Positions 29,478-39,467 of a stretch of DNA of 64,000 bases are shown in pieces. Source of the DNA: Arenimonas fontis. Lineage in GTDB: Bacteria > Pseudomonadota > Gammaproteobacteria > Xanthomonadales > Xanthomonadaceae. Location of the stretch: positions 62,001 to 126,000 of the forward strand of contig NZ_VUOD01000003.1 of NCBI RefSeq assembly GCF_008386465.1, given 5' to 3'. Below the pieces are notes generated by a model, which made no database searches, was not told the DNA's origin, and saw only the letters and a program-made list of their open reading frames with translations. A program made the position numbers and the translations under genes. Position 1 is the first letter of the stretch; each line of letters begins with the position of its first letter.

Positions 29478-29795
29478 TCACTGTCCGGGCGGCTGCGCCG
29501 GCGGCGCCTTGGCGGCGGCAGCGGTAGCGCCTACCGTGATGCGATCGCGGTTCTGCTCGATCAGGGCCAGGCCGATGCCCTTGACCTCGGCCAGTTCCTC
29601 GGCGCTGCGGAAGGGGCCGTGCTTGTCGCGGTGGGCGACGATGGCGGCGGCCTTGGCCGGGCCGACGCCGTCGAGCACCCGATCCAGGGTAGCGGCATCG
29701 GCCTTGTTGATGTCCACCTTCTCCTGGGCGTGGGCGCCGGCGGCCAGGAAGACCGACAGCAGCAGGGTGGACAGGACGGTCGCAAACGGTTTCAT
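29478..29795 (-). CDS. ComEA-like helix-hairpin-helix protein
   Basis: 105-residue protein with a signal peptide (residues 1-23, AGAHAQ) and one helix-hairpin-helix DNA-binding domain: VDINKADAATLDRVLDGVG and VKGIGLALIEQ, the ComEA pattern. ComEA proteins bind incoming DNA in the periplasm during natural transformation; small stand-alone forms are frequent in gammaproteobacteria. A Pro/Ala-rich tail follows. ATG 29795 has a GGAGGAA site. Other competence genes are not in the window. Confidence 0.92.
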   Translation of the reverse strand: MKPFATVLSTLLLSVFLAAGAHAQEKVDINKADAATLDRVLDGVGPAKAAAIVAHRDKHGPFRSAEELAEVKGIGLALIEQNRDRITVGATAAAAKAPPAQPPGQ

Positions 29796-29972
29796 GACGG
29801 GTTCCTCCTGGGAATGGCGCCGCGGACCTCGCGGCCCGGCCAGTCTCCCGTCACGCCCCCGAGCGCTCGTATCGCCGGACCACCCGCGCCGGGCTCGGAA
29901 GCCGGCGTCCACACGGGTCGGCGGCTTCCTACCCGGCACCGCCCGGCCCGGCGGCGGCCCTGCCGATCGGAG

Positions 29973-29978
29973 TAGAAT
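29973..29978 (+). promoter_or_regulatory. -10 element upstream of the M20 peptidase
   Basis: TAGAAT 28 bases before the ATG at 30006. No clear -35. The 29796-30005 gap otherwise shows nothing coding. Confidence 0.4.
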
Positions 29979-30005
29979 CGAAGGCCGTTTTCCGCAGGAT
30001 TCGCC

Positions 30006-31508
<1,503 letters not shown>

Positions 31509-31521
31509 ACGCCGTCACACC

Positions 31522-32526
31522 CTAGCGGCGAATCCGGATCGCCCAACCGGCGATCCGGTTGCCGTCGAAACGGAGAACCTGCAGTTCGGGTTCGGTACTG
31601 CCGACGCAGGCGCACAGACCGCGCAGGGCCGCTTCGTCCAGCGCAGCGTCCACTAGTTCGCGCTGCCGCAGCCGCGTCCGGCTCAGCTCTTCCCGCAGGT
31701 TCGCCATGGCCGCGCGGCCAGCGGCCAAACCGCCCGCCCGCGCCGTCTGCAGAACGACAAAACTCGCCTGCCCGACTTCGTGCAGGACATCCGGATGGGA
31801 GGCGCTGGCGGCACGTCGCCGAAGCGCTTCCTGGCAGGCGTTGAATGCGCGCCGCGAGGCGTTGGCCGCTGCATCCGCGCGCAATGCCGGCGCGGCAGCG
31901 GGATCTGCCGACCGCGCTACCGGCTCGATCATGGCCTCCGTCATGGGCAACAGGCCATCGGGGCGCTCGAGCCAATCCAGGTGCTCGAGCTCCTCGTGGG
32001 CGATCTGCACCGGCAAAGCGTCGACATGGTGCAGTACCGCCGCCAGTTCGCCCCCCGATCTGAGTACTCGCGCCGCCTCGCGCCATGCCTGGAGGCCGGC
32101 GTATTCGATGCCGAACTGGCTCATGCACAGGTCAAGGCAGGCATCCGGAAAAGGAAGCGCGGCCGCATCCGTTCCGGGATGAACCCGCACCATTTCGCGC
32201 TGTCCTGGCGGCAGGGCCCGAACCCAGGCAGGCGCGACCTCGGCGGCATCCACCGCCTCCAGATGGACCAGACCGCGCAGATCGCCGCGTTCCTCCAGCA
32301 ACATCTTCGACAGCGGCGCGTTGCCGCAGCACAGGTCCAACACCTTCGCACCGGCGGCGAGCCCGGCGAACACCTCTCGCCAGAATTCCCGGTAGGGCGC
32401 CCCGTAGTTGCCGGCAAAGCTGCCGGCGCAGGAATGCAGGACGCCGCTGGCCCAGTAACTGGTCCAAGCCTGGGCCCGTTGCCTGCCGGGCGGGGCGGGC
32501 TTCGGCTCCGGGAAAGATTTCGACAT
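31522..32526 (-). CDS. Class I SAM-dependent methyltransferase
   Basis: 334-residue protein. The SAM motif I is KVLDLCCGNAPLSKMLLE (61-78), motif II-like GLVHLEAVDAAEV, and LPFPDACLDLCMSQFGIEY matches the methyltransf_11/25 core. The C-terminal 130 residues are helical and unassigned. The substrate is unknown. Start ATG 32526 is divergent from the TPR-sulfotransferase, with only 60 bases between start codons, so the two may be co-regulated. Confidence 0.85.
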   Translation of the reverse strand: MSKSFPEPKPAPPGRQRAQAWTSYWASGVLHSCAGSFAGNYGAPYREFWREVFAGLAAGAKVLDLCCGNAPLSKMLLEERGDLRGLVHLEAVDAAEVAPAWVRALPPGQREMVRVHPGTDAAALPFPDACLDLCMSQFGIEYAGLQAWREAARVLRSGGELAAVLHHVDALPVQIAHEELEHLDWLERPDGLLPMTEAMIEPVARSADPAAAPALRADAAANASRRAFNACQEALRRRAASASHPDVLHEVGQASFVVLQTARAGGLAAGRAAMANLREELSRTRLRQRELVDAALDEAALRGLCACVGSTEPELQVLRFDGNRIAGWAIRIRR

Positions 32527-32573
32527 GGCCAGACAGATCCGCGTTCATGCCGGCTCGATCCGGCCCCCCGCAG

Positions 32574-32579
32574 TATACT
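32574..32579 (+). promoter_or_regulatory. -10 element of the TPR-sulfotransferase gene
   Basis: TATACT within the palindrome CAGTATACTG (32571-32580). Its expected start point is one base before the ATG at 32587, suggesting a leaderless message. No clear -35. Confidence 0.5.
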
Positions 32580-32586
32580 GCCGGTC

Positions 32587-34206
32587 ATGACCCGAACCGA
32601 TGCGCCCTCCCGGCCCGTGCAGGCCATTGACGAACTGGAAGCGTCCAAGCTCCGCCGCCTGATGCGCCGGGCGGAATCCTACCGTTCGGCAGGTCAGGAC
32701 GAGGCCGCTGCGGACGCCCTGCAAAGGGCGCTGGGCGTGCGCCCGGACCACGTCCCGGCATTACTGATGCTCGCGCGCCTGCACCTGGACCACGAGCGCC
32801 ATGGCCCGGCGCGAGCGGCGATCATGCGGGCGCTCGGCGGTCATCTGGAAAGTCCGCGTGTCGCACTGGACCTCATCCACATGCTCAATCAGCTCAGCGA
32901 GTCGGGGCTGATGGCCGAGGTGGCGAAGCAACTTCCGCCACCGCTATGGGATTCGGCGACCTCGCTCACCGAGCTGGCGCAGGAGCTGGCCCTTGCCGGC
33001 GTACTCGCGCCGGCCCGGGTTTTCGCCAGGGCCGCGCTGGAGCGGGACCCAAATCATCCACCGGCCTTGGCCATGAACGCCACCCTGGATGTCTTTCACG
33101 GTGATCTGGCCGCCGCCGCCGAACACGGCGAACGCTGCTTGCGATTCGTTCCGGATGACCCTGGCACGCACTGGCTGCTGTCACGGTTGCGCCTGCCCGA
33201 ACCGCAGCGGCGTATCCCCCGCATCGAGAAGGCACTAGCCCGAAACCCGAGACCGGAAGACCAGGCTTACCTGGGTTATGCCCTGCACAATGAACTGCAC
33301 GAGCTGGGCGATTACGACCGAGCCTGGCATGCACTGGAATCGGCTTGCCGGGCCAAGCTGGCGACCTTGCATTACCGCCGGAACGACGCCGACGCACTGT
33401 TCGATGCCCTGCTTGGCTGGCAGCCTGAAGAACTGATCAGGGAAGACGGCTGCGACGACCCGGGGCTGATCCCGGTGTTCGTGATCGGCCTGCACCGCTC
33501 CGGCACTACCCTGGCGGAGCGGATTCTGACTGGACATTCGCGGGTCGCCGCCGGTGGTGAGACCTACGACATCCGTGCCGCGCTTCGTCGGGCCAGCGGC
33601 CTGCATTTCTCCAGCGAGCTGGACCTGCGCGTGGTCCAGGCCCGTCATGCCCTGGACTACCGGGCAATCGGCGAGAGCTACCTTCGTGGCATGGCCTGGC
33701 GCACCGGCGGCAAGCCGATCGTGTCGGACAAGCTGCCCTCCAACTACTACAACGTTGGTTTCATCGCCAGGGCAATGCCCCGGGCGCGCTTCATCCACCT
33801 CAATCGCGATCCCCTCGACGTCGGCCTCTCCAGTCTGCGGACGCTGTTTTCCCATGCCTGCCCCTATTCGTACGACCAGCTCGACTACGTCGCACATTGG
33901 CGCAACTACCGGCGGTTGATGGAACACTGGCGACGCCTGCTACCGGACCGGATACTCGATGTGGACTACGATGCATTGGTGAATGACCCCAGCGGCCAGG
34001 CCGCGCGCATGGCGGCATTCTGTGGCCTGGAGTTCGAACCGGCCATGGTGGACATCGACCGCCGCGATGACGCCGTTTCCACCGCCAGTAGCGTGATGAT
34101 GCGCGAGGGAATCCGGCGCGACCGCGGCCACCTCTGGGAAAGGTATCGGCAGCACCTGCAGCCGATGATTTCCGCATTGGCCGGCGGCGGTCAGGCAGGC
34201 ATCTGA
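32587..34206 (+). CDS. TPR repeat-containing sulfotransferase family protein
   Basis: 539-residue cytosolic-type protein. Residues 20-260 are helical TPR repeats (for example SAGQDEAAADALQRALG; DYDRAWHALES). Residues 296-520 are a sulfotransferase domain: the PAPS 5'-phosphosulfate loop HRSGTTL (303-309) and the 3'-phosphate region LNRDPLDVGLSSLRTLF with R408 and S415/S416. It resembles the TPR-sulfotransferases that recur near TonB-dependent receptors and oxygenases in proteobacteria; targets may be proteins or peptides, by analogy with tyrosylprotein sulfotransferase, but this is unproven. It is convergent with the 2OG-oxygenase gene (26-base gap). ATG 32587 follows the -10 directly. Confidence 0.9.
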   Translation: MTRTDAPSRPVQAIDELEASKLRRLMRRAESYRSAGQDEAAADALQRALGVRPDHVPALLMLARLHLDHERHGPARAAIMRALGGHLESPRVALDLIHMLNQLSESGLMAEVAKQLPPPLWDSATSLTELAQELALAGVLAPARVFARAALERDPNHPPALAMNATLDVFHGDLAAAAEHGERCLRFVPDDPGTHWLLSRLRLPEPQRRIPRIEKALARNPRPEDQAYLGYALHNELHELGDYDRAWHALESACRAKLATLHYRRNDADALFDALLGWQPEELIREDGCDDPGLIPVFVIGLHRSGTTLAERILTGHSRVAAGGETYDIRAALRRASGLHFSSELDLRVVQARHALDYRAIGESYLRGMAWRTGGKPIVSDKLPSNYYNVGFIARAMPRARFIHLNRDPLDVGLSSLRTLFSHACPYSYDQLDYVAHWRNYRRLMEHWRRLLPDRILDVDYDALVNDPSGQAARMAAFCGLEFEPAMVDIDRRDDAVSTASSVMMREGIRRDRGHLWERYRQHLQPMISALAGGGQAGI

Positions 34207-34232
34207 ACGGCCGCCGGGGCGCCGGACCGGCC

Positions 34233-34916
34233 TCAACCGACCGGCACCTGGGCCGGCGCGACCCCCTCCAGCTTGAATCGCGCATTGAAGGCCACGGTGA
34301 TCCGGACACCATCGCCCTCGTACGGCAGCACTTCGTGCAACAGCCAAGACGGGAAGATCAGCAGATCACCTGGCGAAAGTCGAATCATGCGGTTGGCCAT
34401 GCTATAGGGCGCCTTCATCCGGAAGTTCGCCATGTCCACGTACATGGTGGACATGGCGTGCGGATTGATGAGAGCCAGCTTGCCACTATCGCTCTCCGGG
34501 TCGTCGCCCTCCTGGCAAACGCAGTAGACCCCGGACCATGAATGCATCGGATGGTTGTGTGGGCCGAAATATCCACCCCTGTGGGTCACGTGGAACCAGG
34601 CTTCGGTGGCAATATGCAGGCGCCTCAGCGTTTCGGTGTCGTAGCCGCTGAGCTCGCGGATCGTCCTGTAGACGTTGGCGAGGCAGAAGTCGCGCAGCCT
34701 GGTGACGCAAGGCTGCGGCCAATCGAACAAACGGAAGTTGCTTTCGAAAAGCGCTGCGTTCCGGTGCGTGAACGGTTCCGGGTTGCGGTATTTGTCGCCC
34801 TCGGCCGCCTTGACCAGGAACAACTCACGGAGCTCGCGGTTGAGCTCGGCGCAATCGGGCATCTTCGCGAGCGCCGCAGGCACCGCGAACATCGGACTCA
34901 GGGTGTACATCGGCAT
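34233..34916 (-). CDS. Putative 2OG-Fe(II) oxygenase (TIGR02466-like)
   Basis: 227-residue non-heme iron oxygenase-like protein. HNHPMHSWSGVYCV (H120, H122) and FPSWLLHEVLPYEGDGVRITVAFN (H194, R205) match the double-stranded beta-helix of the TIGR02466 2OG-Fe(II) oxygenase family: R205 would bind 2-oxoglutarate and the His residues the iron. Substrate unknown; related enzymes hydroxylate peptides or amino acids. It lies between a TPR-sulfotransferase and a TonB receptor, a combination that suggests shared work on one substrate. Confidence 0.85.
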   Translation of the reverse strand: MPMYTLSPMFAVPAALAKMPDCAELNRELRELFLVKAAEGDKYRNPEPFTHRNAALFESNFRLFDWPQPCVTRLRDFCLANVYRTIRELSGYDTETLRRLHIATEAWFHVTHRGGYFGPHNHPMHSWSGVYCVCQEGDDPESDSGKLALINPHAMSTMYVDMANFRMKAPYSMANRMIRLSPGDLLIFPSWLLHEVLPYEGDGVRITVAFNARFKLEGVAPAQVPVG

Positions 34917-35087
34917 TCCTTCCCCTTGGAATCGCCGCTGGACTGAACAACCCCGATTTCAGCAAGATCGCCTTCCCAGGTCAACATGGCTGCGATCCAT
35001 CGCGGGCCAGCGCCTTCGACCGCGCCCGCACTCACCGCACCACGCTCCCGACCTGATCTTCCCCGATCGGGCAGGTCGGAGCCGGCA

Positions 35088-35118
35088 GAAAAGGAAAGGG
35101 CCCCGAAGGGCCCTTTCC
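35088..35118 (-). terminator. Intrinsic terminator of the TonB-receptor gene
   Basis: Perfect 11-bp stem GGAAAGGGCCC / GGGCCCTTTCC closed by a TTCG tetraloop (minus strand), followed by TTTTC. It lies 28 bases after the receptor stop. The rest of the 34917-35145 gap shows nothing else. Confidence 0.9.
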
Positions 35119-35145
35119 AATCCGTCACCTCTGTTCCCGACGGGA

Positions 35146-37833
35146 TCAGAAGGTCTGGGTGTAGCGGATGTACGGCACGCGACCATAACCATCGTACAGG
35201 TTGAAGTCGAAGCCGCGACCGGTCGGATCGAACGGATCCAGCACCGGGTCCTTGTCCAGGACGTTCTGCACACCGACGGTGATGCGGCCGTTCCACGGAG
35301 CATTCCACGTCGCCTGCAGGTCGTGGGTCGTCCACGACGGCAGGGTGTGGGAGTAACCGTAGTCGTTGCCGCCACCCCGCGCCACGACACCAGCCGTCGA
35401 CAGCGTGCTGTCGATGTGGTTGATGTTCCAGGCGAAGGTGAAGTCGCCGATCGTCCAGACGTTCTGCAGCGAAGCGCGGAACTCCGGCAGGCTCGGATCG
35501 CCGATCAGGTTGGCACCGCCGTCGAAGCTGAAGTCGCGGACATGGCTGACCGCCAGCCAGTTGTTCAGCGTGCCCCACGAACCGAAGTCGAAGTTCGTAC
35601 GGACGTTGAGGTCGAAACCGGAGGTCTCCAGGGTACCGCGGTTGATGAAGCCACGCTGGGCGTACAGGATCGCCCCGGTGACCGGGTCACGCGCAATACC
35701 CAGACCCAGGCTCGGATCCGGCGGGCTGACGTTGGCCGGCAGCGAGCTCACGCCCGGCGGGCAGGCCGTGCCGCCGCTCAAGCAGGTGATCATCAGGCCG
35801 ACGCTGATGGGCGCGATACGATCCTCGATCTTGATGTCGTAGTAATCGAGCGTGAAGTTCACCCAGTCGGCGGCGTCCCAGGCCAGGCCCACGCTCCACT
35901 GGTCGGACTGCTCCGAGCTCAGGTTCGGGTTGGCGATGACATAGGCGGTGATCTGGGTCGAGCAGGTCGGCGGCTGACCGAAGGCGGCGCAGGTCTGCGG
36001 GTCGGTGACCGTGTCGGCCGAGAAGGCCGGCTGGGCGGTCACGATGTCCAGGGTCGGAGCGCGGAAGCCCTGACCGTAGGAACCACGCAGGGTCAGCGTG
36101 TCGAGCGGCTGCCAGCGGAAGGCGATCTTCGGCGAGAAGTCACTGCCGTAGTCGCTGTAGTCGTCGTAACGGCCGGCCAGGGTCACGTCGAAGTTGCTCA
36201 TGAACGGCATGAACAGCTCGAAGTACATGGCCTTGACGTCGCGGCCGCCACCCGCCGAGTTGCCGGCGGAACCGACGATCTGGCCGGACTCCTGCAGGGA
36301 GTCGTAGATGTCGGCGAAGTCCTCGCTGCGGGCCTCGGCGCCGATGGCCAGGCCGGCCGCGCCACCGCCCATCTCCCACAGATCGAAGTTGGCATTGCCG
36401 TAGATCTCCTCGATCTTGGCGATGGAATCGCGGTTGATCGTGGCGATCATCGCGCTCATCACATCCGGATCGTTGTTGAACGGATCGTAGATGTCGTAGG
36501 TGCCGTCCGAGATGTACTGCTGGGCGATGTTGCCCACCACGTAGTTGCGGCCCAGCTCAATGTACTTCGACTCGGACGAACGGTAGCCGAAGTCAACGTA
36601 GACATCGCCGATACGGCCTTCGGCGCCGACCAGCAGGTTGTACACGTTGTTTTCGGTGAAGTTGTCGCGCGGACCCAGCGCCGCGAAACGATGGCGCAGG
36701 AAGAACGGCTGGTTCGGGTCGTAGCCGGTGCCCGGGAAGCGCACGCCCGGGTGGTTCGGCGAGTTGGCGGGAATGAAGATACCGCCGCCCGGCCACGGCG
36801 AGGACGGCACCGGGGCATAACGGCCGAACGACTTGACGCGGTTGACCGAGGCGCTCATGTACAACGACCAGTCGTCGTTGATCGAGTAGGTGCCACGGCT
36901 GAACAGCGACTCGTTGCGGATCTCGGCTTCGTCGGCCGCGACGAAGGTGAAGTCGTAGAAGCAGCGGCGGGTGGCGCCGGAGCCGCCGGAGAAGAAGCCG
37001 TTGGAATCGCAATCGAAGCCCGGCAGGGCCGAACCATTGGTCGGATGGTTGAAGAAGGCGCCCGGAACGAAGCCGTACAGGGTGCCCGGCGCCGGATTGG
37101 CGAAGAACAGGTTGTTCGAGAACGTGGACACGCCGCCGGCCGACCACGGACGCTCGCGCTGGAAGATGATGCCGCGGTTGGCGTAAGAGGCGCCGGCCAT
37201 CATCGAGCCACGGTCACCCGAGGCACCGAAGATGACGGACCCTTCCTCGGTCTCGCCGCCGCCGGAGCGGGTCGGCTCACCCATGCCCAGGCTGATCTCG
37301 ACGCCGTTGAAGTCCTTGCGGGTGATGATGTTCACCACGCCACCGATGGCGTCGGAACCGTAGATGGCCGAAGCGCCGTCGGACAGGATCTCGATGCGCT
37401 CGACCGCAGCCAGCGGAATGGTGTTCAGGTCCTGGACCGAGCCGGTCATCGGCGACACCGGGGCGCGGCGACCGTCGATCAGGACCAGCGTGCGGGAGCC
37501 GCCCAGACCGCGCAGGCTGACTTCGGCCAGCGCCTGGGCCGAGGAGCCGGACTGCGGGCGGAAGGAGCCGAAGCTGTTGAAGGTGGCGTTACGCAGGAAA
37601 TCGGCGACCGAGATATCGCCCGACAGCTCGATGTCCTGGCGGTCGATCACGGTGACCGGCAGAGCGCCTTCGATGTCGGCGCGCTTGATGCGGGAACCGG
37701 TGACCTCGATTCGCTCCAGGGTGGTGGTGTCGTCTTCCGACTCCTGCGCGAAAGCCGGGGCAGCCAGCATGGAGGCGGCACCGGCAAACAGCGCGAAGCG
37801 GATCGCATTCGACAGCTGATTAAAGTTAGACAT
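35146..37833 (-). CDS. TonB-dependent receptor
   Basis: 895-residue outer-membrane receptor. Signal peptide at residues 1-29 (AAPAFAQ), plug domain about 40-165 (ERIEVTGSRIK as TonB box region; PVTVIDRQDIE; SDGASAIYGSDAIGGVVNI), then a 22-strand barrel ending in aromatic Phe (IRYTQTF). It belongs to the large receptor class abundant in Xanthomonadales that imports oligosaccharides or peptides; the ligand is not evident. It carries no regulatory STN domain. ATG 37833 follows a GGAGAG site. Its close neighbours are the 2OG-oxygenase and sulfotransferase. Codon use looks less extreme in GC than its neighbours, as expected for an abundant protein. Confidence 0.96.
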   Translation of the reverse strand: MSNFNQLSNAIRFALFAGAASMLAAPAFAQESEDDTTTLERIEVTGSRIKRADIEGALPVTVIDRQDIELSGDISVADFLRNATFNSFGSFRPQSGSSAQALAEVSLRGLGGSRTLVLIDGRRAPVSPMTGSVQDLNTIPLAAVERIEILSDGASAIYGSDAIGGVVNIITRKDFNGVEISLGMGEPTRSGGGETEEGSVIFGASGDRGSMMAGASYANRGIIFQRERPWSAGGVSTFSNNLFFANPAPGTLYGFVPGAFFNHPTNGSALPGFDCDSNGFFSGGSGATRRCFYDFTFVAADEAEIRNESLFSRGTYSINDDWSLYMSASVNRVKSFGRYAPVPSSPWPGGGIFIPANSPNHPGVRFPGTGYDPNQPFFLRHRFAALGPRDNFTENNVYNLLVGAEGRIGDVYVDFGYRSSESKYIELGRNYVVGNIAQQYISDGTYDIYDPFNNDPDVMSAMIATINRDSIAKIEEIYGNANFDLWEMGGGAAGLAIGAEARSEDFADIYDSLQESGQIVGSAGNSAGGGRDVKAMYFELFMPFMSNFDVTLAGRYDDYSDYGSDFSPKIAFRWQPLDTLTLRGSYGQGFRAPTLDIVTAQPAFSADTVTDPQTCAAFGQPPTCSTQITAYVIANPNLSSEQSDQWSVGLAWDAADWVNFTLDYYDIKIEDRIAPISVGLMITCLSGGTACPPGVSSLPANVSPPDPSLGLGIARDPVTGAILYAQRGFINRGTLETSGFDLNVRTNFDFGSWGTLNNWLAVSHVRDFSFDGGANLIGDPSLPEFRASLQNVWTIGDFTFAWNINHIDSTLSTAGVVARGGGNDYGYSHTLPSWTTHDLQATWNAPWNGRITVGVQNVLDKDPVLDPFDPTGRGFDFNLYDGYGRVPYIRYTQTF

Positions 37834-37925
37834 TTACTCTCTCTCCAACGTCAGAGTGTGGTGACTCTAGAGTTCGGGACAAAGCCGAAAGGCGGCCACG
37901 GGACAGAGACCGCCTTGGCCGGCCG

Positions 37926-37953
37926 AGCATAACGCAATCTTTACGGTCCGCAA
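37926..37953 (-). promoter_or_regulatory. Promoter of the TonB receptor
   Basis: Minus strand: TTGCGG (37953-37948), 16-base spacer, TATGCT (37931-37926). It predicts a leader of about 85 bases containing a hairpin with 7-bp arms AAGGCGG/CCGCCTT and a 10-base palindrome ACTCTAGAGT (37864-37873). Confidence 0.6.
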
Positions 37954-38055
37954 ACAGGGTTAAGGGCGGGTAAAGGCAGATCCGGCTGACCGAAGCGGCG
38001 CCGCCCCGGAGGGCCTGCCCCCCCGAGGCGGCAAATTTATTTATGAATCAATGTT

Positions 38056-38961
38056 TTATCTGATGACGATCCGGACATTGCCGGAGAAGGACTCCGCCCG
38101 GATCTCGCCTTCGCCTGCCCCCAGCCTGGTCTCCAGGCGGCTGCCGGGCCCGTACTTCTCGGTCTTGACCTCTCCGACCGGGCTGCTGATGCGGCCCGAA
38201 AAGCTCTCGACCTGGAGCCTGGCCGAGGTGGCTGCCGGCAGGACCAGGTCCAGCCGGCCGCTCAGGGTCTCGGCCTGGACGCTGCCGCCCCTGGCCAGCG
38301 CGAGGGCCAGACGGGCGTCGCCGGACACCGAACTGAAGACCAGGCGCTCCAGCATGCCGGCCTCGACGTCTACGTCCCCGGACACCGACTCGATCTGGAC
38401 CCGGCCCTCGACCCGGCCGCGCAGGCCGATGTCGCCGCTGACCGTCTCCGCGCGCAGGTCCCGCGTGTCCAGCGCCGCCTCCAGGTCGCCGCTGACGCTG
38501 GCCAGCCTGGCTTCGCCGGGACGGGCATCGCGCACCATCACGTTGCCACTCACGCTGTCCACCTCCAGCCGCCGGCCACCGACGCCGCCGACCTCCACCG
38601 TCGCACTGACGGCATCCACGTTCACCGAGGCCCCCGCCGGCACCCGGACGCGCAGCTCGGACGGCTCGCCGCCATCGCCGCCGCCCCAGCCAAACCAACC
38701 GCCGCCGCGACGCGGGTAGCGGACCCGGATGCTCAGCGCGTCCTCGTCGCCCTCCAGCTCCAGCCCTTCCACGCCCTCGCCGAGACTGCCGGTGATGCTG
38801 ACCTCCGGCCGGTCCCAGGCCTCGACCTGGATGCGGCCCTTGACGTTGTCGATGCTCACCTGGCCGTCGGCGGCAAGCGGGCGGGTTTCGTCTATCGGGG
38901 TGGCAGCCAGGGCCGGCGCGGCAGCCAGGCACAGCAGCGGGGCGATCAGGCGGGGCGACAT
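38056..38961 (-). CDS. DUF4097 family beta-strand repeat protein, exported
   Basis: 301-residue protein with a signal peptide (LIAPLLCLAAAPALA). The body is a run of short strands with recurring ESVSGDV-like units (VEVDSVSGNVMV, RLASVSGDLEA, AETVSGDIGL, IESVSGDVDV, FSSVSGDARL, AETLSGRLDL, VESFSGRISS), about seven copies: the beta-helix of the DUF4097/DUF4098 adhesin-like family. Function unknown, often tied to envelope-stress loci. ATG 38961 has a GGAG site; the in-frame ATG at 38985 has none. It is the third gene after an ECF sigma and anti-sigma gene. Confidence 0.88.
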   Translation of the reverse strand: MSPRLIAPLLCLAAAPALAATPIDETRPLAADGQVSIDNVKGRIQVEAWDRPEVSITGSLGEGVEGLELEGDEDALSIRVRYPRRGGGWFGWGGGDGGEPSELRVRVPAGASVNVDAVSATVEVGGVGGRRLEVDSVSGNVMVRDARPGEARLASVSGDLEAALDTRDLRAETVSGDIGLRGRVEGRVQIESVSGDVDVEAGMLERLVFSSVSGDARLALALARGGSVQAETLSGRLDLVLPAATSARLQVESFSGRISSPVGEVKTEKYGPGSRLETRLGAGEGEIRAESFSGNVRIVIR

Positions 38962-39008
38962 GGCAATACTCCGTGACGTTTGCATGTTTACGTATGCGTG
39001 GAACCGGT

Positions 39009-39467
39009 TCAGCCGAGGGCGGCCCGTTGGGTCAGGGACAGGCGGCGCGCGTAAGTGCGGCGCAACTGGTCCAGCAGCCTGACCTCGCCCGGGTCCTGGG
39101 CCAGGGCACGACGGATCTCCAGGGCGCTGGCGTCCAGGGTGTCCAGGGCCGGCGCCAGCTCGGGCGGGACCGGCACCGCTTCCAGTTCGCGCAAGGCCGC
39201 CTCGTATTCGGCCACCAGCGCCTCGGCCTGGCGCTGGACGAGGTCCGCCCGCAAGTCCGCGATCGGGTCGCCCCGGGCCGGGCGCAGTTGCCAGACCAGG
39301 CCCGCGACCAGCGCCAGGCTGGCCGCCAGGGCCAGGCCCGTCCAGCGGAACTGGCGGCGCCGGGGCCGGACCGTCAGGCGCCTGGCGATGCCGGGCCAGA
39401 GATCCCGTGGAGGCTCCATTTCCCTGGGCAGCTGCCGCAGCTGCCAGCGCAGTTCATTCTCGCCCAT
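39009..39467 (-). CDS. Probable membrane anti-sigma factor (no zinc-finger motif)
   Basis: 152-residue protein with one membrane segment (about 44-61). Its cytosolic N-terminus RQLPREMEPPRDLWPGIARRL has no Cys or His, so it is not a ZAS-type anti-sigma. The periplasmic half is a helical coiled region. It overlaps the sigma-factor gene by 14 bases and follows it, the usual arrangement for a cognate anti-sigma factor. The N-terminal LP-x-P-W-ARL pattern recurs in the protein at 62530-63111, so the two appear paralogous. Confidence 0.75.
   Translation of the reverse strand: MGENELRWQLRQLPREMEPPRDLWPGIARRLTVRPRRRQFRWTGLALAASLALVAGLVWQLRPARGDPIADLRADLVQRQAEALVAEYEAALRELEAVPVPPELAPALDTLDASALEIRRALAQDPGEVRLLDQLRRTYARRLSLTQRAALG

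Noticed and set aside
34675-37932. Long open frame of over 1000 codons antisense to the TonB receptor
   Set aside because: High-GC codon bias keeps antisense frames open. The opposite frame has a signal peptide, plug and barrel, while this one is composition-biased with no domain.
38000-38032. Hairpin between the DUF4097 gene and the TonB receptor promoter
   Set aside because: Its T-rich flank is on the wrong side for the minus-strand gene that ends nearby; it could not be assigned to a transcript.
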